DNA from: Tessaracoccus flavus
GTDB lineage: Bacteria > Actinomycetota > Actinomycetes > Propionibacteriales > Propionibacteriaceae
DNA: 64,000 bases
Direction of reading: 5' to 3'
Assembly (NCBI RefSeq): GCF_001997295.1
Contig: NZ_CP019605.1
Span: 248,001 to 312,000 of the forward strand
In this document: positions 52,015 through 61,081 of the stretch, in pieces
Numbering within the stretch: position 1 is the stretch's first letter
How the letters are laid out: each line of letters begins with the position of its first letter
The notes under the pieces: generated by a model
What the model was told of the DNA's origin: nothing
Database searches by the model: none
The model's input: only the letters and a program-made list of their open reading frames with translations
Program-made: the position numbers and the translations under genes

Positions 52015-53223
52015 TCAGCGTGGCCGGCCGCCGTCGGCCGCCGGGGATGCCGCATGGCGCGGCGGCGTCAGCGCGGGGCTGAGCAGAAGCCCCAGCGCCG
52101 CGGTAACGGGGATGACGAGAAGCGCCCAGCGGAGGTTGACGTACTGGGCGACCAGTCCGATGAGCGGAGGGCCCACGAAGAACCCAACCCGCATCAGCCA
52201 CGTCACGAACGTCAGACCGTTGCCGTGCAGCATCCCGGGAAGCTCGTCGGCCGCATGCATCGCGCCCGGGATGGCCGTGGCGATTCCCCACCCGGCGCAG
52301 GCGAAGCCAATGAGCGTCGTGACGGGGGTGGGGAAGGCGACTGCGAGACCCATGCCGACGGCGGCGATGAGCATGCCCTGGGTGACGGCGGCGCGCGGGC
52401 CGATGCGGTTGGTGAGCGCGTCGCCGGTGAAGCGGCCGATCATCTGCGATCCCTGCAGCGCCACGAACGCCATGCCGATGACGAACGGAGCGACCGTGAA
52501 CTGGCTCTCCAGGTACACGCCTCCCCACGATGCGCCGGAGTCCTCGATGAGACCGGCTGAGGCGCCGAGGAGCCCGAGCGCCAGGAGGCGGGGCAGCCAA
52601 CGGCGGGGGATGCCACGGCCGTGGGTGGGGGCGGTCGGATCGGTCACCGGCTCGGCATCCGGGCCGGGCAGCGCCAGGCTCCGCGCGTAGAACGCAGCGG
52701 CCGCGAAGGCGACGAACCCCACGAGCGCCTGCGCCCAGATGGGCACTCCAAGCTGCGCCGCCGTCGAGCCGAGGAAGCCGCCGATGACCGCCCCCACCGA
52801 CCACCAGCCGTGGAGGCCGTTGAGGATGGAGCGGCCGTAGCCCCGCTGCACCCGAAGCCCGTGTGCGTTCATCGCGATGTCCGCGAGCGCGTCCATCGCG
52901 GCCATCGTGATGAGGCCGACGGCGAACATCGCCCAGTGCACGGCGTTGCCGGAGACGTTGAGCATGGACAGCCCCACCAGCGTCGAGGCCAGCCACACCC
53001 ACGAGGAGTTGAAGCGCCGCATCAACCGCGCGGTGAAGAGACCGGCCAGCAAGCCACCAAGGGGTCCGACGCCGACGACGAGTCCCCACGACAGATCGTC
53101 CAGCCCCAACCCGTTCTTCAGCTCGGGGTAGCGCGGGATGAGCGACGACCACCCGACGCCGTTGAGGAGGAACATGAGGGTGACGGCCACGCGGGCGCGC
53201 GCGTACTCACGGGAGGGTGCCAT
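52015..53223 (-). CDS. MFS transporter
   Basis: The 402-residue protein has 12 predicted membrane segments with the MFS A-like motif GGLLAGLFTARLMRRF between segments 2 and 3 and a second copy-like motif near GQMIGRFTGDAL. It resembles YbjJ-type MFS proteins of unknown substrate. It starts 18 bp after the glutaredoxin-like gene, with a purine-rich GACCCCTGACAAGGACC leader, so the two may be cotranscribed. Confidence 0.85.
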   Translation of the reverse strand: MAPSREYARARVAVTLMFLLNGVGWSSLIPRYPELKNGLGLDDLSWGLVVGVGPLGGLLAGLFTARLMRRFNSSWVWLASTLVGLSMLNVSGNAVHWAMFAVGLITMAAMDALADIAMNAHGLRVQRGYGRSILNGLHGWWSVGAVIGGFLGSTAAQLGVPIWAQALVGFVAFAAAAFYARSLALPGPDAEPVTDPTAPTHGRGIPRRWLPRLLALGLLGASAGLIEDSGASWGGVYLESQFTVAPFVIGMAFVALQGSQMIGRFTGDALTNRIGPRAAVTQGMLIAAVGMGLAVAFPTPVTTLIGFACAGWGIATAIPGAMHAADELPGMLHGNGLTFVTWLMRVGFFVGPPLIGLVAQYVNLRWALLVIPVTAALGLLLSPALTPPRHAASPAADGGRPR

Positions 53224-53241
53224 GAAGGTCCTTGTCAGGGG

Positions 53242-53661
53242 TCAGGAGGACAGTGCGTCGCGGACGGCGCGGGGATCGGGGTTGGTGTGCGCGACGCCGT
53301 CGATGACGACGGTCGGCACCACCTCGTTGCCGTCGTTGACGCTGCGGACGAACTCGGCGGCTTCGGCATCCTGCCAGATGTTGACCCAGTGCACGCGCTT
53401 GGCGTCCTCGCCGAGGCCGCCGCGTAGGCGCTCGCAGAAGATGCAGCCGGGTCGCCAGTACACGATGACACGGCGCTCGCCGTCGGGGAGATCGATCACG
53501 TCTCGGTGCTTTCTCGAGGTGCCGTGGGCCAGCGGGCTGAGCCACCAGGCCGCCGCGGCGGTCAACAGGACTGCGAGCAGCGCGGAGAGAGGCTCCTGGC
53601 GTAACGACCAGGCGAGGAGCCCGCCCGCGACGAGGACGACGAGCCAGAGGTAGCGCTGCAT
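53242..53661 (-). CDS. Membrane-anchored glutaredoxin-like protein
   Basis: The 139-residue protein has two N-terminal hydrophobic segments (about 4-20 and 25-42) and a C-terminal thioredoxin-fold domain with the active site CIFC (Cys73, Cys76) and VVPTVVIDG, the cis-Pro loop. It probably reduces disulfides near the membrane. Mycoredoxin-type proteins share the arrangement VYWRPGCxFC. Confidence 0.85.
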   Translation of the reverse strand: MQRYLWLVVLVAGGLLAWSLRQEPLSALLAVLLTAAAAWWLSPLAHGTSRKHRDVIDLPDGERRVIVYWRPGCIFCERLRGGLGEDAKRVHWVNIWQDAEAAEFVRSVNDGNEVVPTVVIDGVAHTNPDPRAVRDALSS

Positions 53662-53744
53662 GGGTTCATCGTCACACCTTCGCCCCCGAACTTCGAATCC
53701 GCAGCCGACGCCCGACGCTCGTCGTCGCCTTTGACGAGGGGCAC

Positions 53745-54527
53745 ATGGTTGGATGGGCGACCATGGACCTCGAACAGATGACCCCGAAGACCAAGCGCAG
53801 CGCCTGGCTGGTGCTGGGGATCGCGTTGGCGATCGCGCTGGGAGCCGCGCTGCTCTTCGTGCAACTGTTCGGCGAGGTGGCCGAATCCGTGGCCGACAGC
53901 GAAGGCGTGGCGGCGTGGGATCGCGGAATTCTCGATTGGGCGGTGGCGAGCCGGGACACCTGGCCGACCGGGCTGATCTCCTGGTACTCGAACACCGGTG
54001 GCCCGATCTGGCAGCCGATCGTCACCGTCGCCGTCGTGGCGACGCTCGCCTGGCGGTGGAAGGACATCACCCCGGTGGTGCTGACGGCGATCGCCACCGG
54101 CGGTTCGGTGCTCATGACGGTCGTCGGCAAGAACGTCTACGGGCGTGCCCGCCCGCCGCTGGAACTCGCCGTCCCGCCGCACGAGTCGTCCTTCAGCTTC
54201 CCCAGCGGCCATACGCTCAACGCCACCGTGATCGTCGGCATCCTCGCCTACCTGCTGATCCGCCATTTCTGGGACCGCAGCAGGTGGGTGGTGGCGCTCA
54301 TCGTGGCGGTGGCCCTGGTCTACGCCATCACCATGGGGCTCACGCGGGTCTACCTCGGGCATCACTGGTTCACCGACGTGCTGGGCGGCTGGGCCCTTGG
54401 CCTGGCCTGGGTCTCGGCGATCGTTGCGGTGCATCGGGTGTGGCGGACCGTCCGCCGCCGCGAGGAACATGCCCCGATCGAGGAGGAGCGGGCCCGTCCC
54501 CAGATCGGTGAGCCTGCCGCGGACTGA
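53745..54527 (+). CDS. PAP2-family phosphatase
   Basis: The 260-residue membrane protein has the three PAP2 motifs: KNVYGRARPP, PSGHT and TRVYLGHHWFTDVLGG, on five or six membrane segments. Such enzymes hydrolyse lipid phosphates, for example undecaprenyl pyrophosphate or phosphatidate. ATG at 53745 or 53763 is possible. The C-terminal 30 residues are charged and cytosolic. Confidence 0.9.
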   Translation: MVGWATMDLEQMTPKTKRSAWLVLGIALAIALGAALLFVQLFGEVAESVADSEGVAAWDRGILDWAVASRDTWPTGLISWYSNTGGPIWQPIVTVAVVATLAWRWKDITPVVLTAIATGGSVLMTVVGKNVYGRARPPLELAVPPHESSFSFPSGHTLNATVIVGILAYLLIRHFWDRSRWVVALIVAVALVYAITMGLTRVYLGHHWFTDVLGGWALGLAWVSAIVAVHRVWRTVRRREEHAPIEEERARPQIGEPAAD

Positions 54528-54567
54528 GCCGGGTCCGCCAGGGGCGGCAAATATCACGCCGTCCCAT

Positions 54568-54573
54568 TACGCT
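54568..54573 (+). promoter_or_regulatory. Leaderless -10 box for thymidine phosphorylase
   Basis: TACGCT is followed by seven bases (TGGGGGG) and the ATG at 54581. Confidence 0.45.
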
Positions 54574-54580
54574 TGGGGGG

Positions 54581-55858
54581 ATGAACATGGACGTTGTCGA
54601 CCTCATCCGTATCAAGCGCGACGGGGGCAAGCTCTCGGGCGAACAGATCGACTGGGTGATCGACGCCTACACGGGCGGCGTCGTGGCCGACTACCAGATG
54701 TCGGCCCTCGCGATGGCCATCCTCATCCGTGGGATGGAACGCGACGAGATCGCCCGCTGGACGGCGGCGATGATCGCGTCCGGCGAGCGGATGGACTTCT
54801 CGCAGCTCCGCTGGCCCACGGCCGACAAGCACTCGACCGGGGGCGTCGGCGACAAGATCACCCTGCCCCTGGCGCCGCTGGTGGCGGTGTTCGACGTCGC
54901 CGTGCCACAGCTCTCGGGCCGCGGGCTGGGGCACACGGGGGGCACGCTCGACAAGCTTGAAGCCATCCCCGGCTGGCGCGCCGACCTCACCAACGAGGAG
55001 ATGTTCGAGCAACTCAACACCATCGGTGCCGTCATCTGCGCGGCCGGTTCGGGGCTGGCCCCGGCCGACAAGAAGCTGTACGCCCTGCGCGACACCACCG
55101 GCACCGTGGAGGCGATCCCGCTGATCGCGAGCTCGATCATGAGCAAGAAGATCGCGGAGGGCACCGGCGCGCTGGTCCTCGACGTCAAGGTCGGCTCCGG
55201 CGCGTTCATGAAAGATCTCGACAACGCCAGTCGGCTGGCCGAGACCATGGTCGAGCTCGGGAAGGACGCCGGGGTCAACACCGTCGCTCTGCTGACGAAC
55301 ATGGACACGCCGCTCGGCCTGACCGCCGGAAATGCGCTGGAGGTCCGCGAGTCCGTCGAAGTGCTCGCCGGCGGGGGACCGGCCGACGTCGTGGAGCTGA
55401 CCGTCGCTCTGGCCCGGGAGATGCTTACGGCGGCCGGTAAGCCGGATGTCGACCCAGCGCCCGCCCTCCAGGACGGTCGCGCGATGGACGTGTGGCGTCG
55501 CATGATCGCAGCCCAGGACGGCGACCCGGACGCGGCTCTCCCTGTCGCCGAGCACCAGCATGTCGTCAACGCCGAGCGCGACGGTTTCATCAGCCGCATG
55601 GACGCCTTCGGCGTGGGTGTCGCCGCGTGGCGGCTCGGTGCCGGACGGGCTCGGAAGGAAGATGCCGTCCAGGCGGTCGCGGGCGTCGAGATGCACGCGA
55701 AGCCGGGTGATCGGGTCGTGGCAGGGCAGCCGCTCTTCACGCTGCACACGGCCACGCCGGAGCGCTTCGACCGGGCGATGGAGTCGCTGGAGGGAGTCGT
55801 CGACTACTCCGACCAGGCACCCCAGGTGGCTCCGGTCATCCTGGGCCGCGTCGGCTGA
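54581..55858 (+). CDS. deoA: Thymidine/pyrimidine-nucleoside phosphorylase
   Basis: The 425-residue enzyme splits thymidine with phosphate. It has the N-terminal helical domain (VVDLIRIKRDGGKLSGEQ), the phosphate motif KHSTGGVGDKITLPLAP, GRGLGHTGGTLDKLEAIPGW and the C-terminal domain with HAKPGDRVVAGQPLF. Length is typical. It is monocistronic between a lipid phosphatase and the sugar importer. Confidence 0.94.
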   Translation: MNMDVVDLIRIKRDGGKLSGEQIDWVIDAYTGGVVADYQMSALAMAILIRGMERDEIARWTAAMIASGERMDFSQLRWPTADKHSTGGVGDKITLPLAPLVAVFDVAVPQLSGRGLGHTGGTLDKLEAIPGWRADLTNEEMFEQLNTIGAVICAAGSGLAPADKKLYALRDTTGTVEAIPLIASSIMSKKIAEGTGALVLDVKVGSGAFMKDLDNASRLAETMVELGKDAGVNTVALLTNMDTPLGLTAGNALEVRESVEVLAGGGPADVVELTVALAREMLTAAGKPDVDPAPALQDGRAMDVWRRMIAAQDGDPDAALPVAEHQHVVNAERDGFISRMDAFGVGVAAWRLGAGRARKEDAVQAVAGVEMHAKPGDRVVAGQPLFTLHTATPERFDRAMESLEGVVDYSDQAPQVAPVILGRVG

Positions 55859-55935
55859 TCGCCGGCCGCAGCCCCGGAACTGCTCACACCAGCGGCCGGT
55901 TGCTAACGAAATGGTAACGACCGGGCGCACGCCAG

Positions 55936-55965
55936 TTGACGACGCGCTTCGGGCAGGCATACAAT
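55936..55965 (+). promoter_or_regulatory. Promoter of sugar ABC operon
   Basis: TTGACG (55936-55941) and TACAAT (55960-55965) are separated by 18 bp. This is the strongest promoter match in the window. Confidence 0.75.
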
Positions 55966-55975
55966 CTTTTTAACG

Positions 55976-55991
55976 ATGTGAACGTTCACAT
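55976..55991. promoter_or_regulatory. LacI-type operator of sugar ABC operon
   Basis: ATGTGAACGTTCACAT is a perfect 16-bp palindrome with a central CG, lying 10 bp after the -10 box across the expected transcript start. It recurs with one change at 60974. Confidence 0.8.
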
Positions 55992-56093
55992 TAGGTGATC
56001 CAGGGGGCTCTCCGGTTAGGAGACCGAGGCGCAGGTGCTGAGGTCCGGGGAGACTCGTTGCACGGGTCACCGCCTGCAGCAAAGGAGCACAAG

Positions 56094-57119
56094 ATGCAGA
56101 ACCTCAACCGTCGCACGATCCTCGGGGCGCTCGCTGCGAGCGCACTCATCCCTCTGGCCGCCTGTGGCGGCGAGTCGACGACGCCCAGCGCAACCTCGAC
56201 CACCACTGCCGCCGGCCAGGAGACCACCGGTGGCGCCGCCAGCGGCGAGCTCATCGTTCTCGGCTTCTCCCAGGTGGGCGCCGAGTCCGGCTGGCGTGCA
56301 GCCAACACCAAGTCCATCCAGGACACCCTGACGAAGGAGAATGGCTTCGACCTGAAGTTCTCCGACGCTCAGCAGAAGCAGGAAAACCAGATCACGGCGC
56401 TTCGCGGCTACATCGCCCAGGGCGTCGACGTTATTGCCTTCTCGCCCGTGGTGGAGACCGGCTGGGACGCCGTCCTCCAGGAGGCCAAGGATGCGGGCAT
56501 CCCCGTCATCCTGACCGACCGCGCCATCGACAGCGAAGACGACACCCTCTACGAATCCTTCATCGGCTCCGACTTCGTCCTCGAGGGCAAGATGGCGGGC
56601 GACTGGGTGAAGGAGCAGTACGACGGCCAGGGCTACAAGATCGTCGAGCTGCAGGGCACCACCGGCTCCGCCCCGGCCATCGATCGCCAGACCGGCTTCG
56701 CCGAGGCCATCGAGGGCACCGACCTCGAGATCATCGCCTCCCAGACCGGCAACTTCACCCGCACCGAGGGCAAGACGGTCATGGAAGGCTTCCTGCAGGC
56801 ACACGACAAGATCGATCTCGTCTACGCCCACAACGACGACATGGGCCTCGGCGCCATCGAGGCCATCGAGGCCGCCGGCCTCGTGCCGGGTGAGGACATC
56901 AAGATCGTCACCATCGACGCCGTCAAGGACGGGATGCAGGCGCTGGCCGACGGCAAGATCAACTACATCGTCGAGTGCAACCCGCTGCTGGGCCCCGATC
57001 TCGCCGAACTCGCCAAGAAGGTTGTGGCCGGCGAAGAGGTCGAGAAGCGTATCGTCGTCAAGGACCTCGCGTTCGACCAGGAAGCAGCCAAGGAAGCCCT
57101 GCCCACCCGTCAGTACTGA
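56094..57119 (+). CDS. Sugar ABC transporter binding lipoprotein (ribose/galactofuranose type)
   Basis: The 341-residue protein has a Tat-like signal (Arg6-Arg7) and lipobox LAAC with Cys24, then a periplasmic-binding-protein type 1 fold: GFSQVGAESGWRAANTKSI, FSDAQQKQENQI and AHNDDMGLGAIEAI. The AESGWR segment is typical of the YtfQ galactofuranose branch. The ATG follows AAAGGAGCAC. It is followed by an ATPase and two permeases, the order of ytfQRT-yjfF in E. coli. The sugar is not proved; a pentose or furanose fits the linked GH43. Confidence 0.9.
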   Translation: MQNLNRRTILGALAASALIPLAACGGESTTPSATSTTTAAGQETTGGAASGELIVLGFSQVGAESGWRAANTKSIQDTLTKENGFDLKFSDAQQKQENQITALRGYIAQGVDVIAFSPVVETGWDAVLQEAKDAGIPVILTDRAIDSEDDTLYESFIGSDFVLEGKMAGDWVKEQYDGQGYKIVELQGTTGSAPAIDRQTGFAEAIEGTDLEIIASQTGNFTRTEGKTVMEGFLQAHDKIDLVYAHNDDMGLGAIEAIEAAGLVPGEDIKIVTIDAVKDGMQALADGKINYIVECNPLLGPDLAELAKKVVAGEEVEKRIVVKDLAFDQEAAKEALPTRQY

Positions 57120-57195
57120 TCCACTCGTCCTGTCCGATCTCACCACCGGGCGCCACTCACCCCGCTAGCGACCAACGCGTAGTCAGGAGCACCAC

Positions 57196-58740
57196 ATGAC
57201 GGCATCGGCCCTCGCCCATCCCCCTGCCAGCACCCCCATCGTCGAGATGACCGGCATCTCGATCGAGTTCCCCGGGGTGAAGGCACTGCAGGACGTCGAC
57301 TTCCGACTCCTGCCGGGCGAGGTCCATGCCCTCATGGGGGAGAACGGCGCCGGAAAGTCCACCCTGATCAAGGCGCTGACCGGTATCTACGGCATCGACA
57401 GAGGGACGATCGTCGTCGATGGACGTCAGGTGCAGTTCAGCAGCCCGGAGCAGGCCCGCCAGGCAGGCGTCAGCACTGTCTACCAGGAGGTCAACCTGTG
57501 CGAGAACCTGACCGTCGCGGAGAACGTGATGCTGGGGCAGGAGTCCCGTCTCGGACCCGCCATCAACTGGCGCTCGACGCGGAGGGCCGCCGAGGGGCAC
57601 CTCAAGCGGATGGGGCTCGACATCGACCCGTCGTCACGTCTGGGGAGCCACTCGCTCGCCATCCAGCAGCTGGTGGCCATCTGCCGCGCCACGGCGATCG
57701 ACTGCAAGGTCCTCGTCCTGGACGAGCCGACGTCGTCACTCGACATCGATGAGGTCCAGCAGCTCTTCGGGGTCATGCGGACGCTGCGTGACCAGGGGGT
57801 GGCGATCCTCTTCGTCTCCCACTTCCTCGACCAGATCTACGACATTTCGGACCGCCTGACCGTTCTGCGCAACGGCCAACTCATCGGCGAATACCTGACG
57901 AGCGAGCTCAGCCAGCATCAACTGGTGTCCAAGATGATCGGGCATTCGCTCGAAGCGCTCGGGGATCTGCGCGTCGGCAGCGGCCGCAATCTTCCCGAAT
58001 CGGGGAAGGAACCCCTCGTCAGCGCGATCGGGCTCAGCCGCAAGGGCACGATCGAGCCGTTCGACCTCGAGCTGTACGAGGGCGAGGTCGTCGGGGTGGC
58101 CGGTCTGCTCGGATCCGGGCGCACGGAGCTGGCCCGCCTCCTCTGCGGCGCGGATGCGGCGACGGCGGGCGAGCTGCGCGTGCAGGGGCGGCCGTCCCGC
58201 TTCGGCGGGCCCCGCGCGGCCCTCGATTCGCACATCGCCTACTCGTCCGAGGACCGCAAGGCCGAGGGGATCGTCGGAGATCTGACGGTCAAGGAGAACA
58301 TCATCCTGGCCATCCAGGCCGAACGCGGCTGGCTACGCAAGCTCCCCGACAAGCAGGCCAACGAGATCGTCGACCGCTACATCAAGGCGCTCGGCATCCG
58401 ACCCCCCAACCCGAACGCACTCATCCGCAACCTCTCCGGCGGCAACCAGCAGAAGGTGTTGCTCGCCCGCTGGCTGGCCACCCAGCCCCAGCTGCTCCTT
58501 CTCGACGAGCCCACCCGCGGCATCGACGTCGGGGCCAAGGCAGAGATCCAGAAGCTCGTCGCGGACCTCGCTGAGCGCGGCATGTCGGTCGTGTTCATCT
58601 CCGCGGAGCTGGAAGAGGTGCTGCGGCTGAGCAACCGGATCGCCGTCATGCGCGACCGGCGCAAGATCACCGAACTCGACAATGATGGAGAACTTCAGTT
58701 GAACGACGTCGTCAACCACATCGCGGGAGGGGAGAGGTGA
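57196..58740 (+). CDS. Sugar ABC transporter ATPase, two-domain
   Basis: The 514-residue protein contains two ABC domains of the RbsA/MglA/YtfR kind. Domain 1 has Walker A GENGAGKS and Walker B VLVLDEPTSSLD; domain 2 has the degenerate GLLGSGRTEL, an intact signature LSGGNQQKVLLARWL and LLLLDEPTRGIDVGA. It drives uptake through the two downstream permeases. Its stop overlaps the next GTG start. Confidence 0.94.
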   Translation: MTASALAHPPASTPIVEMTGISIEFPGVKALQDVDFRLLPGEVHALMGENGAGKSTLIKALTGIYGIDRGTIVVDGRQVQFSSPEQARQAGVSTVYQEVNLCENLTVAENVMLGQESRLGPAINWRSTRRAAEGHLKRMGLDIDPSSRLGSHSLAIQQLVAICRATAIDCKVLVLDEPTSSLDIDEVQQLFGVMRTLRDQGVAILFVSHFLDQIYDISDRLTVLRNGQLIGEYLTSELSQHQLVSKMIGHSLEALGDLRVGSGRNLPESGKEPLVSAIGLSRKGTIEPFDLELYEGEVVGVAGLLGSGRTELARLLCGADAATAGELRVQGRPSRFGGPRAALDSHIAYSSEDRKAEGIVGDLTVKENIILAIQAERGWLRKLPDKQANEIVDRYIKALGIRPPNPNALIRNLSGGNQQKVLLARWLATQPQLLLLDEPTRGIDVGAKAEIQKLVADLAERGMSVVFISAELEEVLRLSNRIAVMRDRRKITELDNDGELQLNDVVNHIAGGER

Positions 58741-59861
58741 GCCAGGTCAGCACCACCCCGGCTCCCACCACGGAGCCCTCCGGCGCGGGTGAGCCGCCGC
58801 AGAAGTCGTCCTACACGTCCACGGACCGGAGCGTCGGCTCCCGGCTGCTCTCCCACAACCTGTTCTGGCCGATCATGGCGCTGGTGGCGCTGCTGGTCGC
58901 CAACACGATCTACCGCCCGTCGTTCCTCGCGGTGACGATCCGCGACGGCCATCTGTTCGGCTCACCGATCGACATCCTGCGCAACTCCTCGCCCCTCCTG
59001 CTGGTGGCGCTGGGGATGACCCTAGTCATCGCGACCAGAGGCATCGACCTGTCGGTCGGCGCGGTCGTGGCGATCTCGGGGGCTCTGTCGCTCAGCTACA
59101 TCCAGAGCTCGGCCAACCCGGACTCCCCGTTCACTGTGCTGGTGGCAGTCGCCGTCGCGCTAGGCGTCTGCCTGGCGTTGGGGGCCTGGAATGGCTTCAT
59201 GGTGGCGGTCCTCGGTATCCAGCCGATCATCGCCACGCTGATCCTCATGATGGCCGGCCGGGGAATCGCGATGCTCATCACGGGCGGCTTCATCACAACC
59301 GTCAACAGCGGACCCTACAAGTGGCTCGGCTCCGGCTGGGTACTCGGCCTGCCGGTGCCCTTCTGGATCGCGGCGGCCATGTTCACCATCGTCATGCTGC
59401 TCTGCCGCAAGGGCGCGCTCGGCATGCTGATCGAGGCCGTCGGCATCAACCCCGCAGCCGCCCGGCTCGCCGGCGTCCGGGCCCGGGTGATCACCTGGAC
59501 CGTCTACATCGTCGCCGGCCTCTTCGCCGGCATCGCGGGGCTGCTGCTGTCGGCCAACGTCATGGCGGCCGACGCGAACAACGCGGGCCTCTTCATCGAG
59601 CTCGACGCGATCCTCGCCGTCGTCATCGGCGGCACCTCGCTGGCCGGCGGCAAGTTCTCGCTCAGCGGCACCGCCGTCGGGGTGTTCATCATCACGACGC
59701 TGACGCTCACCGTCACGATGCTCGGGATCTCGCCCCTCATCACGCCGCTGTTCAAGGCGGTGGTGGTCATCCTCGTGACGCTGCTGCAGTCGCCGGTCGC
59801 CCGCGAGAAACTCGAATCCATGGGGCGTCGACGCGCCGCGCAGGGAAAGGCGGCCGAGTGA
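58737..59861 (+). CDS. Sugar ABC transporter permease (YtfT-like)
   Basis: The 374-residue permease has eight to ten hydrophobic segments and the conserved VIATRGIDLSVGAVVAISGA segment of BPD_transp_2 permeases, plus AVGINPAAARLAGVRAR. The GTG start overlaps the ATPase stop (GTGA). The next permease overlaps its stop by one base. Confidence 0.93.
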   Translation: MSQVSTTPAPTTEPSGAGEPPQKSSYTSTDRSVGSRLLSHNLFWPIMALVALLVANTIYRPSFLAVTIRDGHLFGSPIDILRNSSPLLLVALGMTLVIATRGIDLSVGAVVAISGALSLSYIQSSANPDSPFTVLVAVAVALGVCLALGAWNGFMVAVLGIQPIIATLILMMAGRGIAMLITGGFITTVNSGPYKWLGSGWVLGLPVPFWIAAAMFTIVMLLCRKGALGMLIEAVGINPAAARLAGVRARVITWTVYIVAGLFAGIAGLLLSANVMAADANNAGLFIELDAILAVVIGGTSLAGGKFSLSGTAVGVFIITTLTLTVTMLGISPLITPLFKAVVVILVTLLQSPVAREKLESMGRRRAAQGKAAE

Positions 59862-60863
59862 TGTCGACGACGACCACGCCCGCTGCCACCCGCACGCATC
59901 GCCGGTTCCCCGTCACCGCAGCACAGCTGCCCGTCGTCGGAACCTTCGTCGTGTTGGCCCTCATGCTCATCATCGGGGGGATGCGTTACGACAACTTCCT
60001 CACCGTGCGCACGATGGCGAATCTGCTGATCAACAACTCGTTCCTGATCGCGCTCGCGGTGGGCATGACCTTCGTCATCCTCATGGGCGGGATCGACCTC
60101 TCCGTCGGGGCCGTGCTGGCGCTGGGGGCCATCGTCACGGCGTCCCTCCTCCGAGACGGGTTCCCCATCTGGATCGTCCTCCCGCTGGCGATCCTCACGG
60201 GTACGGCGATCGGGCTGCTGCACGGCCTGTTCATCCACTACTTCAAGATCCAACCGTTCATCGCCACGCTGGCGGGAATGTTCCTCGCGCGCGGGCTCTG
60301 CTTCGTCATCGCTCCCGAATCCATCCCGATCAACGACCCGAGCTTCGTGGCTCTGGCCGGCATCAACGTGCCGATCGGGTCGGGGGATTCCGCCTCACGG
60401 GCGCGGTCCTGATCGCGCTGGTGCTTCTGGCGGGGGCCTTCTACGTGCTCCACTACACGCGCCTCGGGCGGACCGTCTACGCGATCGGTGGCGGCGAGCA
60501 GTCGGCCCTCATGATGGGCCTCCCCGTGGCCCGGACCAAGGTGCTGGGCTACGTCATCAGTGGCACGTGCGCGGGTCTGGGCGGTGTCCTGTTCGCCATG
60601 TTCTCGAGGTCGGGCTACGCGCTCACCGGCGTCGGTATGGAACTCGACGCCATCGCCGCCGTCGTCATCGGGGGACGTTGCTTCTCGGGGGCTCCGGCTA
60701 CGTGCTCGGCTCCTTCATCGGCGTCCTGGTGCTCGGCCTCATCCAGACGATCATCACCTACGAAGGCACGCTCTCGTCGTGGTGGACCAAGATCGTCATC
60801 GGCGCACTCCTCCTTATCTTCGTCATCCTTCAGCGGCTGCTTTCCCGCCGACAAGAGCGATGA
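59861..60863 (+). pseudogene. Sugar ABC transporter permease (YjfF-like), two frameshifts
   Basis: Three collinear pieces (59861 to about 60386, 60386 to about 60672, and 60672 to 60863) reconstruct a normal BPD_transp_2 permease of about 333 residues. It has FVILMGGIDLSVGAVLALGAI, then VGMELDAIAAVVIGG joined to LLLGGSGYVLGSF. Each break is in a G-run (60382-60386 and 60670-60674) that appears one G short. If read with both bases restored the gene is complete and ends at the stop at 60861. Either the importer has lost this subunit or the sequence has errors. Confidence 0.88.
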
Positions 60864-60866
60864 CGC

Positions 60867-60890
60867 GGCCCCGGCGGTGAAGCCGGGGCC
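60867..60890 (+). terminator. Terminator of the sugar ABC operon
   Basis: GGCCCCGGC and GCCGGGGCC form a perfect 9-bp stem with a 6-nt loop, just after the last permease stop. Confidence 0.7.
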
Positions 60891-60932
60891 ACCTTCCCCA
60901 ATCTCCCTTTGGGGGTAATCCTGCACAACCCC

Positions 60933-60962
60933 TTGTAGCTCAAGGTTTTGTCGGGTTAGGAT
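60933..60962 (+). promoter_or_regulatory. Promoter of the GH43 gene
   Basis: TTGTAG (60933-60938) and TAGGAT (60957-60962) with an 18-bp spacer, the same geometry as the sugar ABC promoter. Confidence 0.5.
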
Positions 60963-60973
60963 CACTATCAGAA

Positions 60974-60989
60974 ATGTGAACGCTCACAT
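60974..60989. promoter_or_regulatory. LacI-type operator before the GH43 gene
   Basis: ATGTGAACGCTCACAT differs in one base from the operator at 55976 and lies 11 bp after the -10 box. Confidence 0.75.
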
Positions 60990-61081
60990 GAACGTTCCGT
61001 GTGCGAGCTACTCCTGGCCGCTGCCACCGTCGGCAAGCGTCCGCCCGTCCCAGTCAACTTCACAGGCGAAGGTGCAATCAC

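Noticed and set aside
57120..57195. Terminator between the sugar binding protein and ATPase genes
   Set aside because: No convincing hairpin or T-run; the 76-bp gap is more likely a leader within one operon.
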